DNA from: JAIUNP01 sp020161975
GTDB lineage: Bacteria > Pseudomonadota > Alphaproteobacteria > Rhizobiales > Beijerinckiaceae
Assembly (NCBI GenBank): GCA_036745275.1
Contig: DAIOGK010000006.1
Coordinates: 62,001-126,000, forward strand
Length of the DNA: 64,000 nucleotides
Reading direction: 5' to 3'
This document shows positions 33,457 to 42,760 of this stretch, in pieces. Both the position numbers and the translations under genes were made by a program. Within the stretch, counting starts at the first letter, position 1, and every line of letters starts with the position of its first letter. Below the pieces are notes generated by a model. It did not search any database and was not told the DNA's origin. It was given only the letters and a program-made list of their open reading frames with translations.

Positions 33457-34348
33457 GGGTCACGTCGAATCTGCCCCTCCCGCCGTTGAGGCCAATCTCC
33501 CGTCCACGGCGCTGGTGCGCGGCCTCTGGCTATTGATCCTCGCCATCACCGTCATCTTTCTGCTGACCTGGAGCTGGGGGGCGGTCGCGAATAACGCGTT
33601 CGACGTCCAGCGCTTTGCGATTGCGCTGGCCGTGGGCGCGGCTGCGCAGCTCGTGGATGGCGCGCTCGGCATGGCCTATGGCATCACCGCCAATTCGCTG
33701 CTGCTGGCTGCCGGGCTGTCACCTGCTGCCGCCACGGCAAGCGTTCATGTGGCCGAGGCTTTCACGACGGCAAGCTCTGGCCTGTCGCACTGGTCGCTCG
33801 GCAATATCGACCGCCGCATCTTCCGGCGCCTCGTGGTGCCGGGCGTGCTTGGCGGGATCAGCGGCGTACTGCTGATCGCCTGGGTGGATGGTGCGCGCAT
33901 CCGCCCGTTCATTGCAGCCTATCTGCTGCTGATGGGGTTTTATCTGATCTATCGCGCGTTCCGGACGGTGCGCGGCTTCGATGTCAGCGGCAGGCGGCTG
34001 ATCCCTGTGGCAGCCTTCGGTGGCTTTGCCGATTCGGTGGGCGGCGGCGGCTGGGGGCCGGTTGTCACCACGACGTTGCTCGGCGCGGGGCATGAGCCGC
34101 GGACCACCATCGGCTCGGTCAATGCGGCTGAGTTCTTCGTCACACTCGCCAGCGGCTTTTCCTTCGCGCTGTTGATCGGCATCCAGACCGTCGAAAGCGT
34201 GGCTGGGCTGGTGGTGGCGGGTGTGCTGGTGGCGCCGTTTGCTGCGCGCTTCACGCGCTTCATGCCGCGCAAGCCGATGATGATCCTCGTTGGCCTGCTG
34301 ATTTCGGCCCTGAGCCTGAACACCATTCTGAAGGCCCTCGGGCTTTAA
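33449..34348 (+). CDS. TauE/SafE-family anion exporter
   Basis: A 299-residue integral membrane protein with eight or nine helices. The TauE landmarks are the GALGMAYGITANSLLLA stretch near residue 70 and GGGGWGPVVTTTLLGAGHEPRTTIGSVNAAEF near 195. These transport sulfite, sulfonates or other sulfur anions. Its start overlaps the DUF2849 end and its stop is 12 bases before the sulfite reductase, so it may prevent sulfite build-up. A second, less similar member lies at 58 kb. Confidence 0.88.
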   Translation: MVEGHVESAPPAVEANLPSTALVRGLWLLILAITVIFLLTWSWGAVANNAFDVQRFAIALAVGAAAQLVDGALGMAYGITANSLLLAAGLSPAAATASVHVAEAFTTASSGLSHWSLGNIDRRIFRRLVVPGVLGGISGVLLIAWVDGARIRPFIAAYLLLMGFYLIYRAFRTVRGFDVSGRRLIPVAAFGGFADSVGGGGWGPVVTTTLLGAGHEPRTTIGSVNAAEFFVTLASGFSFALLIGIQTVESVAGLVVAGVLVAPFAARFTRFMPRKPMMILVGLLISALSLNTILKALGL

Positions 34349-34360
34349 GGGACACGAACC

Positions 34361-36034
34361 ATGTATCGTTACGATGAATTTGATGAACGCTTTGTCCGCG
34401 AGCGTGTCGCCCAGTTCCGCGATCAGGTGGAACGGCGGCTGAACGGCTCTCTTTCAGATGACGAGTTCCGCCCGCTGCGCCTCAAGAACGGCGTCTACCT
34501 GCAACTTCATGCCTACATGCTGCGGATCGCGGTGCCCTATGGCACGCTCAATTCACGTCAGCTTCGCCAGCTAGCGCTGATCGGTGAGAAGTATGACCGG
34601 GGCTATGGCCATTTCACCACCCGGCAGAACCTTCAGTTCAACTGGCCGAAGCTGCGCGATATTCCCGACATTCTCGGTCTGCTCGCCGATGTCGAGATGC
34701 ACTGCATCCAGACCTCCGGCAACTGCATCCGCAATGTCACCGCCGACCAGTTCGCCGGCGTTGCTCGCGACGAGATCGAGGATCCGCGCCCGGTGGGCGA
34801 GTTGATCCGCCAGTGGTCAAGTCTGCATCCGGAATTTTCCTACCTGCCGCGCAAGTTCAAGATCGCCGTCACCGGCGCCGAGGAAGACCGCGCGGTCGTC
34901 CGGGCGCATGACATCGGCATCCGCATCGTCCGTCATCCGGATACCCATGCGCCCGCCTATGAAATCTCGGTCGGCGGCGGGCTGGGCCGCACGCCCATGC
35001 TCGCCAAGGTGGTTCGCGAGTTCCTGCCCAGGGGCGACCTTCTCGCCTATCTCGAAGCGATCATGCGCGTCTATAACGCCGAAGGCCGCCGCGACAACAA
35101 GTACAAGGCGCGGGTGAAGATCCTGGTTCACGAGATTGGCATCGAGGCGTTCAAGGCGCGGGTGGAAGCGGAGTTTGCCGCCTCCAACAAGGCGTCCATC
35201 AATGCCGACCCCGAGGAGGTGGCGCGCATCGCCGCCTATTTCAAGCCGCCATCCTATGATGTGCTTCTGGAGCCGGTCGCGTCCTTCGAGGCCGCACGGA
35301 GCGCCAGCCCCGCCTTCAACGAGTGGGTGGAGACCAACCTCTTCCCGCATCGTGTGCCGGGCTATGCTGCCCTCACCATTTCGCTGAAAGGCATTGGCGA
35401 GGCGCCGGGCGACATCACCTCCGAACAGATGCGCGTTGTTGCCGATCTCGCCGAAGCGTTCTCGCTCGATGAACTGCGCGTGACCCATGCGCAGAACCTG
35501 GTGTTGCCGCATGTGCGCAAGGCCGACCTCTTCACCGTCTGGAAGCGGCTGGTGGCAGCGGGGCTTGCCACCGCGAATGTCAACCTCATCACCGACATCA
35601 TCGCTTGCCCGGGCCTTGATTATTGCGCGCTTGCCACCGCCCGCTCGATCCCGATTGCGCAAGCCCTGTCGCGCAGCTTCGCTGACACCGCCCGCCAGCG
35701 CGACATCGGGCCGCTGAACATCAAGATCTCGGGCTGCATCAACGCCTGCGGCCATCACCATGTCGGGCATATCGGCATTCTCGGCCTCGAAAAGCGCGGC
35801 GAGGAATCCTACCAGATCACGCTCGGCGGGGATGCCAGCCAGAACGCCGCCATCGGCGAGATTCTCGGGCCCGGCCTCACTGCCGAACAGGTGCCCGCCG
35901 CCATCGACCGGCTGGTCGATGTCTATCTTGGTGCGCGCCAGCCTGGCGAGGTTTTCATCGATGCCGTCAAGCGGCTCGGCGTCGCGCCGTTCAAGGCAGC
36001 GTTTCTCAAGGGAGAGCAGCATGAAGCTGCTTGA
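34361..36034 (+). CDS. cysI: Siroheme nitrite/sulfite reductase (assimilatory sulfite reductase)
   Basis: Reduces sulfite to sulfide with six electrons using a coupled siroheme-[4Fe-4S] centre. The 557-residue protein has two ferredoxin-like half domains. The cluster cysteines are C416-x5-C422 (CPGLDYC) and C459-x3-C463 (SGCINACGHHHVG), the usual pattern. There is no CysJ flavoprotein gene nearby; the ferredoxin and its reductase in the same operon replace it. DUF934 begins before this gene stops. Confidence 0.93.
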   Translation: MYRYDEFDERFVRERVAQFRDQVERRLNGSLSDDEFRPLRLKNGVYLQLHAYMLRIAVPYGTLNSRQLRQLALIGEKYDRGYGHFTTRQNLQFNWPKLRDIPDILGLLADVEMHCIQTSGNCIRNVTADQFAGVARDEIEDPRPVGELIRQWSSLHPEFSYLPRKFKIAVTGAEEDRAVVRAHDIGIRIVRHPDTHAPAYEISVGGGLGRTPMLAKVVREFLPRGDLLAYLEAIMRVYNAEGRRDNKYKARVKILVHEIGIEAFKARVEAEFAASNKASINADPEEVARIAAYFKPPSYDVLLEPVASFEAARSASPAFNEWVETNLFPHRVPGYAALTISLKGIGEAPGDITSEQMRVVADLAEAFSLDELRVTHAQNLVLPHVRKADLFTVWKRLVAAGLATANVNLITDIIACPGLDYCALATARSIPIAQALSRSFADTARQRDIGPLNIKISGCINACGHHHVGHIGILGLEKRGEESYQITLGGDASQNAAIGEILGPGLTAEQVPAAIDRLVDVYLGARQPGEVFIDAVKRLGVAPFKAAFLKGEQHEAA

Positions 36035-36521
36035 TCGCACCGGATATCGCACCGATCCCTATCGTCGCGACGCCGACGCCGAACTGTCCGACACGCTGCC
36101 GCTGGTGCCGGTGGGCGAACTCGACGCCGCGCTGGAGGCCCGCAACGGGCAGATTGGCGTGGAGGTTCCCAATACGCAGGCGATTGAGGCACTGATCCCG
36201 CATTTCGACCGGTTGTCTCTGGTTGCCATCGCCTTTCCGGCCTTTTCGGACGGGCGCGGCTTTTCCATCGCGCGGCGGCTGCGGCAGGCCGGTTTCACCG
36301 GCACGCTGCGCGCGGTCGGCCCGCTGATTGCCGATCAGTTCGCCTATGCGCTCGCCTGCGGTTTCGATGAAATCGAGTTGCCGGATGCCAGCGCTGAACG
36401 CCAGCCCGTGGAACTGTGGCAGAAGGCCGCCGGCATCATGAGTGCCGGCTATCAGCGGGGCTATGCCACCGGGCCGAGCATTCTCGAACAGCGCCGCGCC
36501 GCGCGCCGGGCCGCACAATGA
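36021..36521 (+). CDS. DUF934 family protein
   Basis: A 166-residue protein overlapping the reductase end by 14 bases and the cysH start by four. The strand GQIGVEVPNTQAIEALIPHFDRL and the GRGFSIARRLR helix near 75 are typical DUF934 motifs. The family is nearly always beside sulfite reductase genes, but its biochemical role is not established. An ATG after GGAGAG supports the start. Confidence 0.85.
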   Translation: MKLLDRTGYRTDPYRRDADAELSDTLPLVPVGELDAALEARNGQIGVEVPNTQAIEALIPHFDRLSLVAIAFPAFSDGRGFSIARRLRQAGFTGTLRAVGPLIADQFAYALACGFDEIELPDASAERQPVELWQKAAGIMSAGYQRGYATGPSILEQRRAARRAAQ

Positions 36522-37255
36522 CCGATGTTTCCGCCCTGAACGCGGCCATGGCCGCGCTTGCGCCTGCCGCACGGCTCGAAGCAATTCGTGCCGCCGTTCC
36601 GGGGCGGCTCGTGTTCACGACCAGCTTCGGCATCGAGGACCAGTATCTCACCCACCTCATCTTTGAGAGCGGGTTAACGATCGATGTGGTGACCCTCGAT
36701 ACAGGCCGCCTGTTCCCCGAAACCACCACAGTCTGGCATGAGACGGAAATGCGTTACGGCAAGCGCATCCGTGCCGTCTATCCCGAGCGCGCCGCACTGG
36801 AAACGCTGATCGAGGACCAGGGCATCGACGGACAGTACCTTTCGATTGCAGCGCGCAAGGCCTGCTGCGACGTGCGCAAGGTGGAACCGCTCAAGCGCGC
36901 GCTCGCGGGTGCTGCGGTCTGGATTACCGGCTTGAGGGCCAGCCAGTCGGCCAATCGGAGCGGCATGGCGTTTGTGGCCCGTGATGACGGCTTCGGACTC
37001 ATCAAGGTCAATCCGCTGCTCGATCTGTCGCGCGAGGCGATTGTCGAAGCGACGACGGCCCATAACGTGCCGGTCAACGCCCTGCACGGTCGCGGCTTTC
37101 CGTCCATTGGCTGTGCACCCTGCACACGCGCCATCGGGCCCGGCGAGGACGAACGCGCCGGTCGCTGGTGGTGGGAGAGCGAGGACAAGAAGGAATGCGG
37201 TCTGCATGTGACCGCGAACGGCGTGCCAGTGCGCGCCATTGGAGTATCCGCATGA
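36518..37255 (+). CDS. cysH: Adenylylsulfate (APS) reductase
   Basis: Reduces activated sulfate to sulfite. The 245-residue PAPS-reductase fold has TTSFGIEDQYLTHLIFE near 34 and DTGRLFPET at 61. The [4Fe-4S] ligands C116/C117 and C199-x2-C202, and the catalytic cysteine in KKECGLH (227), indicate the APS-specific type. This fits a pathway without a CysC kinase. The start overlaps the DUF934 stop and the end overlaps cysD by four bases. Confidence 0.93.
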   Translation: MTDVSALNAAMAALAPAARLEAIRAAVPGRLVFTTSFGIEDQYLTHLIFESGLTIDVVTLDTGRLFPETTTVWHETEMRYGKRIRAVYPERAALETLIEDQGIDGQYLSIAARKACCDVRKVEPLKRALAGAAVWITGLRASQSANRSGMAFVARDDGFGLIKVNPLLDLSREAIVEATTAHNVPVNALHGRGFPSIGCAPCTRAIGPGEDERAGRWWWESEDKKECGLHVTANGVPVRAIGVSA

Positions 37256-38154
37256 CATCGCGCGGCCATCTGAAGGCACTCGAAGCTGAATCGATCTTCA
37301 TTCTGCGCGAGGTTGTCGCCACCTGCGAAAAGCCGGTGCTGCTCTATTCCATCGGCAAGGATTCCGCCGTGCTGCTGCATCTGGCCATGAAGGCCTTTGC
37401 GCCCGGCAAGCTGCCGTTTCCGCTGATGCATGTCGATACGACATGGAAATTCCGCGAGATGGTCAGCTTCCGCGACGAAACAGTGAAGCGGCTCGGCCTC
37501 GATCTCATCGTCCATGTCAACGAAGAGGGTGTGAAGGCCGGCGTGAACCCCATCGCTTCGGGGTCTGCCGTCCACACCGATGTGATGAAGACGCAAGGAC
37601 TGAAGCAGGCGCTCGACAAGTACGGCTTCGATGCAGCCTTCGGCGGCGCGCGGCGCGATGAGGAAAAGAGCCGTGCCAAGGAGCGCATCTTCTCACTCCG
37701 AAGCGCCGACCATCGTTGGGACCCGAAAGCGCAGCGGCCCGAGCCCTGGGCACTGTTCAACACCCGCAAGCGCAAGGGCGAGAGCTTCCGCGTCTTTCCG
37801 CTCTCGAACTGGACCGAGACGGATGTGTGGGACTACATCGCGCTCGAAAATATCCCGGTGGTGCCGCTCTATTTTGCGAAGCCGAGGCCGGTGGTCTACC
37901 GGAACGGCGCGCTGATCATGCGCGACGACGAGCGGTTGCCGCTGCACCCCGGAGAGACCGTGCATATGAAAACGGTCCGCTTCCGTACGCTCGGCTGCTA
38001 TCCGCTGACCGGCGCCGTGGAGAGTACCGCCGCGACCCTCGACGACATCATCGCCGAGATGCGCGCCTCGCGCGCCTCCGAACGGCAGGGCCGCGTGATC
38101 GATCATGACGGCGCAAGCTCAATGGAACTGAAGAAGCAGGAAGGCTATTTCTGA
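37252..38154 (+). CDS. cysD: Sulfate adenylyltransferase subunit 2
   Basis: The small catalytic subunit of ATP sulfurylase, which makes APS from sulfate and ATP. The 300-residue protein carries the PP-loop SIGKDSAVLLHLA near residue 33. FGGARRDEEKSRAKERIFSLR near 127 and the C-terminal FRTLGCYPLTGAVES follow. An ATG with GGAG upstream overlaps the cysH end (ATGA), and its own stop overlaps the cysN start. Confidence 0.95.
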   Translation: MTSRGHLKALEAESIFILREVVATCEKPVLLYSIGKDSAVLLHLAMKAFAPGKLPFPLMHVDTTWKFREMVSFRDETVKRLGLDLIVHVNEEGVKAGVNPIASGSAVHTDVMKTQGLKQALDKYGFDAAFGGARRDEEKSRAKERIFSLRSADHRWDPKAQRPEPWALFNTRKRKGESFRVFPLSNWTETDVWDYIALENIPVVPLYFAKPRPVVYRNGALIMRDDERLPLHPGETVHMKTVRFRTLGCYPLTGAVESTAATLDDIIAEMRASRASERQGRVIDHDGASSMELKKQEGYF

Positions 38155-39779
38155 TGGGTGCCGCACTCAAAATGGCGAAGCTGCCCGCTGTCGCGCCAGC
38201 TGCCGCAGTGGCAGAGCGCTCACTCCTGCGTTTCCTCACCTGCGGCTCGGTGGATGATGGCAAATCGACGCTGATCGGTCGCTTGCTCTATGAAACCGGC
38301 TCGGTGTTCGAGGACCAGATGGAGGCGCTGACCCGCGACAGCGCGCGCTTCGGCACCACAGGCAAGGACCTTGATTTCGCGCTGCTGGTGGACGGGCTTT
38401 CCGCCGAACGTGAACAGGGCATCACCATCGACGTTGCCTACCGCTATTTCTCCACGCCGCGCCGCTCGTTCATCGCCGCCGACACACCGGGGCACGAGCA
38501 ATACACCCGCAATATGGCGACGGGCGCCTCGACCGCCGATGTCGCCATCGTGCTGGTGGACGCGCGCAAAGGCCTGCTGCCGCAAACTCGCCGGCATTCC
38601 TACATCGTCTCGATGCTGGGGGTGCGCCGGGTTATCGTCGCGATCAACAAGATGGATCTTGTCGGCTACCGGCAGGAGGTGTTCGACGCCATCGTCCGCG
38701 ATTACACCGCGCTGGTGCCGGAGCTTGGCTTTGCCGAAGTGCATCTGATCCCGCTCTCGGCGCGCAACGGCGATTGCATTACGGGCCCCTCGTCCGCGAT
38801 GCCGTGGTATCAGGGGCCGGCGCTGCTGAATGTGCTTGAAACCATCGGCACCGAGGCCAGGGACGATGCAGTGTTCCGCCTGCCTGTGCAGTGGGTGAAC
38901 CGCCCCAATCTCGACTTCCGCGGCTTTTCCGGCACGGTGGCCAGTGGTTCCCTTTCCACCGGTGAGGCCGTGACCGTGCTGCCGCGCGGACGGCAGACGA
39001 CGGTGACGGGCATTCTTGGCCCGGACGGTGACCAGAAAACTGCGCGCGCCGGCGAGGCCGTCACCCTCACCTTTGCCGACGAGGTGGATGTTTCGCGCGG
39101 CGATGTGATCGTAAGAGCCGGCCATGTAGCGAACGGCCAGCGGGTGATTGCCGCCCGGTTGCTCGCCATGACCGACACGCCGATTACGCCCGGACGCGGC
39201 TATCTCGTCAAGATTGGTACCAGCCTTGCGAGCGCGCGGCTGGTGAGTCTCGATCACGCAATCGACGTGCACACTTATGCCCGCCAGCCGGCGGAAAACT
39301 TGCCGATGAATGCCATTGGCCTGGCAACGCTGCGCTTTGAAACCGACGTTATTGCCACAAGCTATGCCGATTGTGCGGTTCTGGGCAGCCTGCTGCTGAT
39401 CGACCCCTTTACGAACGAGGCGGCGGCGCTCGGCATTGTCGAAGCGGTTGATGGTGAAAAACCTGCGGAACAGTCGTCGACATCCACCGCGCTAGCCCGT
39501 ATCGGCGCGGCGCTGATGTCGGCGGGCCTGCTCAGCCCTCGCAGCGACGAGACCGCCGTGTTGCGCGATCTGACGGGGCGCATGGGCAATGCGGCGCTGA
39601 CCGGACTTCTGATCGGCGTGATCGCGGGCGCGCCGGGTGCCGGCGTCATCGGCCTTGCGGCGGATCTCGTGCTCCGGCCGCTGGTGCAAATGGGCCTTGC
39701 GGCCGTCTGGCGTGCAATCGACGCGAGGCGCCGGGGACGCGCGGACATCACCATCAGCCTCGACGGCGGCGGCATCTGA
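38154..39779 (+). CDS. cysN: Sulfate adenylyltransferase subunit 1 with an unusual C-terminal tail
   Basis: The GTPase subunit of ATP sulfurylase; GTP hydrolysis drives APS formation. G1 is GSVDDGKST (31-39), DTPGHEQYTRNMATGAS is G3, and NKMDLVG is G4. The CysN core ends near residue 430, at ALGIVEAVDG. The remaining 110 residues are not the CysC kinase seen in fused CysNC. They form a helical, hydrophobic stretch (AALTGLLIGVIAGAPGAGVI, then LVLRPLVQMGLAAVW) that may touch the membrane. Core function is secure; the tail's role is unknown. Confidence 0.92.
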   Translation: MGAALKMAKLPAVAPAAAVAERSLLRFLTCGSVDDGKSTLIGRLLYETGSVFEDQMEALTRDSARFGTTGKDLDFALLVDGLSAEREQGITIDVAYRYFSTPRRSFIAADTPGHEQYTRNMATGASTADVAIVLVDARKGLLPQTRRHSYIVSMLGVRRVIVAINKMDLVGYRQEVFDAIVRDYTALVPELGFAEVHLIPLSARNGDCITGPSSAMPWYQGPALLNVLETIGTEARDDAVFRLPVQWVNRPNLDFRGFSGTVASGSLSTGEAVTVLPRGRQTTVTGILGPDGDQKTARAGEAVTLTFADEVDVSRGDVIVRAGHVANGQRVIAARLLAMTDTPITPGRGYLVKIGTSLASARLVSLDHAIDVHTYARQPAENLPMNAIGLATLRFETDVIATSYADCAVLGSLLLIDPFTNEAAALGIVEAVDGEKPAEQSSTSTALARIGAALMSAGLLSPRSDETAVLRDLTGRMGNAALTGLLIGVIAGAPGAGVIGLAADLVLRPLVQMGLAAVWRAIDARRRGRADITISLDGGGI

Positions 39780-39783
39780 CCCC

Positions 39784-41241
39784 ATGGCGGACCCGCGCGA
39801 ACCTCGTCCTGCGGCGCCGGACCGGATTGCCGGGCTTGCCACGCTGCCCCTGTTCCATCGGCTCAGGGGACGCCGAGCCATCATTGCGGGGGACAGCGAC
39901 GGGGCTTTGTGGAAGGCCGAGTTGCTGGCTGCCGCCGGCGCGGAGGTTCTGGCCTTTTCGATAGGCGACAACGCAGGGTTTGCCGCGCTGGCGGCGCGCA
40001 TTTCAGCGCTGGCGGACGAAGGCTTCGGCAGCCTCACCCTTCATGTCCGTGCAGCGGAAGCAGCGGATTTTCGCAGCGCAGCGCTGGCGATTGGTGATTT
40101 TGCCGAGGATGGGGAGGCGGAAGCCTTCCGTGCGTTGGCATTGGCGGCGGGCGCGCCGGTCAATATCATCGACAAGCCGCATCTCTGCGACGTGCAGTTC
40201 GGCTCGATCATCAACCGTTCGCCCCTGCTTGTTGCGGTTTCCACCGACGGGGCTGCGCCGGTGCTGGGTCAGGCAATCCGGACGCGCATCGAGGCGCTGC
40301 TGCCGCATGGGCTCAGGCACTGGCTGGCACTTGCACGCGACATCCGCCCGCGTGTGCAAGCGCTGGGATTGCCGCTCGCGATCCGCCGCCGCTTCTGGGC
40401 TGGCTTTACAGCGCGGGCGCTTGCCGCCTCCGAAGGCCCTGCCCCCGACGTGACTGAGGCTGTGCTTGCCGATCTTGCCGAGACTTCTGGCGAAGGGAAG
40501 CGCGGGCATGTCAGCCTTGTCGGCGCCGGGCCGGGCGATCCCGATCTTCTGACGCTGAAGGCGATGCGGACCCTGCAAAGCGCCGATGTGATCCTGTTCG
40601 ATGATCTTGTCTCGCCGGATGTGCTCGATCTTGCCCGGCGCGAGGCAACGCGGATCAGCGTGGGCAAGGTCGGCCATGGCCCCTCGGTGACACAGGCCGA
40701 GATCAACCGGCTGATCGTCCATCACGCTCTCGCCGGACGGAACGTCGTGCGGCTCAAGAGCGGTGATCCGATGATTTTCGGGCGGGCGGGTGAGGAAATC
40801 GCCGCATGCGAGCACGAAGGCGTTGCCGTCAGCATCGTTCCGGGCATCAGCGCAGCGCAGGGGGCGGCGGCGAGCCTCGGCATCTCGCTGACAGAGCGGC
40901 TGAAGGCGAGCCGCGTTCAATTCGTAACCGGACACGACCGCAAAGGCGGCCTGCCGGACACCATAGCCTGGCCGGCCATCGCCGATGCCGCGGTGACAAC
41001 CGTGATCTACATGGCGCGCCGCACCTTGCCTGATTTCAGTGTCCGCGCCATTGCGGCAGGACTGGCAGCCGAGACGCCTGCGGTTGCCGTTCTTTCCGCG
41101 ACGCGCGCCGACGAGGTTCGCATCGCCGGGACCATCGCCGATCTGCCGGCGAAACTCGCTGCATTTCCCGGAGAAGGTCCGACACTGGTGGTCGTGGGAT
41201 GGGTGCTCGCACGCGAGCCACACGCGGCGGATCATTCGTAA
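39784..41241 (+). CDS. cysG: Siroheme synthase (precorrin-2 dehydrogenase/ferrochelatase plus uroporphyrinogen-III methyltransferase)
   Basis: A 485-residue fusion that makes the siroheme cofactor of the sulfite reductase. The N-terminal half is the CysG/Met8 NAD domain with CDVQFGSIINRSPLLVAVSTDGAAP near 135-160. Its glycine loop is AGDSDGA rather than the family's GGGxxA or GGSxxA. The C-terminal half is the SAM-dependent methyltransferase with LVGAGPGDPDLLTLKA near 245 and VPGISAAQGAAASLG near 355. It follows cysN by four bases and closes the operon. Confidence 0.93.
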   Translation: MADPREPRPAAPDRIAGLATLPLFHRLRGRRAIIAGDSDGALWKAELLAAAGAEVLAFSIGDNAGFAALAARISALADEGFGSLTLHVRAAEAADFRSAALAIGDFAEDGEAEAFRALALAAGAPVNIIDKPHLCDVQFGSIINRSPLLVAVSTDGAAPVLGQAIRTRIEALLPHGLRHWLALARDIRPRVQALGLPLAIRRRFWAGFTARALAASEGPAPDVTEAVLADLAETSGEGKRGHVSLVGAGPGDPDLLTLKAMRTLQSADVILFDDLVSPDVLDLARREATRISVGKVGHGPSVTQAEINRLIVHHALAGRNVVRLKSGDPMIFGRAGEEIAACEHEGVAVSIVPGISAAQGAAASLGISLTERLKASRVQFVTGHDRKGGLPDTIAWPAIADAAVTTVIYMARRTLPDFSVRAIAAGLAAETPAVAVLSATRADEVRIAGTIADLPAKLAAFPGEGPTLVVVGWVLAREPHAADHS

Positions 41242-41315
41242 GATCATTTGCCGCTTGACGGGGAGGCCTCCGCCGCGTCACCACTTGCATAGGTCTGTTT
41301 TGCGCGAGGTCATCC

Positions 41316-42725
41316 ATGTCGCTTCCCACCCCGCCGCGCCCTTCGGAAGCTGCGGTCAACAGCGTTGTCGCAGCCCTTCAGACACGATTCGGCGATCGGG
41401 CGGTCACCAACATGGCGATACGTGAGCAGCATGGCCATGGCGAAGGCCTACCCGCGTTCGGTCTGCCCGATGTGGTGGTATTTCCCGAGATGAACGAAGA
41501 GGTTGCCTTCATCCTGAAGACCTGCAACGACGCTGGCGTGCCAGTAGTCCCGTTCGGCGCCGGCTCCTCGCTCGAAGGGCAGCTTGCGGCGCTGTCCGGC
41601 GGTGTCTCGCTCGATATGTCGCGGTTCGACAAGGTATTGGACGTTTCGCCCGAAGCAATGGACTGCCGCGTGCAGGCGGGCGTGACGCGCGAGGCGCTCA
41701 ATGCCTATATCCGCGAGACGGGCCTGTTCTTTCCGGTCGATCCGGGCGCGAACGCCAGCATTGGCGGCATGGCTGCCACCCGTGCCTCGGGCACCAATGC
41801 CGTCCGCTACGGCACGATGCGCGAGAACATCCTGGGCCTGACGGTGGTGACGCCTGACGGGCGGATCGTACGCACGGGCAGCCGGGCCAAGAAATCCTCT
41901 GCGGGGCTTGATCTCACGCATCTTTATGTCGGCTCGGAGGGGACGCTCGGCGTCATCACCGAGATTCAGCTTCGCCTTTACGGAACACCGGATAGCATCG
42001 TCGCCGCGGTCTGCCAGTTCGATGATCTCGACAGCGCTGTGAACACGGTGGTGATGGCCCTGCAATCCGGGCTGAAGATGGCGCGGATCGAGCTTGTCGA
42101 CGAAATGCAGATGAAGGCGAGCATCCTTTATTCGCAACTCGATTTCGAAGCAAAGCCATCGCTGTTCCTCGAATTTCATGGCACAGCCTCCGGCACAGCC
42201 GAGGATGTGGAGTTGATGCAGGCGATTGCCAGCGAGTTCGGCGGCTCCAAATTCGATTTTGCGGAAAAGCCCGAGGACCGGAACCGCCTCTGGAAGGCCC
42301 GGCATAATGCCTATCATGCCAGCATCGCGTTCATGCCCGGCAAGTCCAGCATGAGCACTGATGCCTGTGTGCCGATCTCGGAACTGGCGAACTGTCTTCT
42401 GGAAACCAAGGCCGATGTCGCCCAGACCGGCATGACGGTGATGATGGTCGGGCACGTGGGCGACGGAAATTTCCACCTCGGCATTCTCTATGATGCCAAT
42501 GACCCTGTTGAAACGGAAAAGGCCGAAGGCCTGTCCTTCCGCGTCGCGCGCCGGGCCATTGCCATGGGCGGCACCTCGACCGGTGAACATGGCGTCGGCG
42601 TCCACAAGATCGTGCACATGCGCGAGGAACACGGCGAGGCCGTGGACATCATGCAGCAAGTCAAGAATGCGCTCGATCCCAAGGGCATCATGAACCCCGG
42701 GAAAGTCTATCCAGCGTCCATCTGA
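41316..42725 (+). CDS. FAD-linked D-lactate dehydrogenase (GlcD/Dld type)
   Basis: A 469-residue FAD-binding oxidoreductase that oxidises D-lactate (or glycolate) and passes electrons to a carrier. The PCMH-type FAD loop is in PFGAGSSLEGQLAALSGG (near 85) and GANASIGGMAATRASGTNAVRYG (near 145). The C-terminal domain has GHVGDGNFHLGILYD and STGEHGVGVHKI, both typical of D-lactate dehydrogenase (cytochrome). The length fits that group. It is 74 bases past cysG, so read-through is possible but no functional link is evident. Confidence 0.88.
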   Translation: MSLPTPPRPSEAAVNSVVAALQTRFGDRAVTNMAIREQHGHGEGLPAFGLPDVVVFPEMNEEVAFILKTCNDAGVPVVPFGAGSSLEGQLAALSGGVSLDMSRFDKVLDVSPEAMDCRVQAGVTREALNAYIRETGLFFPVDPGANASIGGMAATRASGTNAVRYGTMRENILGLTVVTPDGRIVRTGSRAKKSSAGLDLTHLYVGSEGTLGVITEIQLRLYGTPDSIVAAVCQFDDLDSAVNTVVMALQSGLKMARIELVDEMQMKASILYSQLDFEAKPSLFLEFHGTASGTAEDVELMQAIASEFGGSKFDFAEKPEDRNRLWKARHNAYHASIAFMPGKSSMSTDACVPISELANCLLETKADVAQTGMTVMMVGHVGDGNFHLGILYDANDPVETEKAEGLSFRVARRAIAMGGTSTGEHGVGVHKIVHMREEHGEAVDIMQQVKNALDPKGIMNPGKVYPASI

Positions 42726-42760
42726 AGGCGCGCGCTTCGCGCCTGAAAAGCCGCTCGGTC

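Noticed and set aside
38154..39779. CysN/CysC bifunctional protein
   Set aside because: The C-terminal 110 residues lack the APS kinase P-loop and are hydrophobic.
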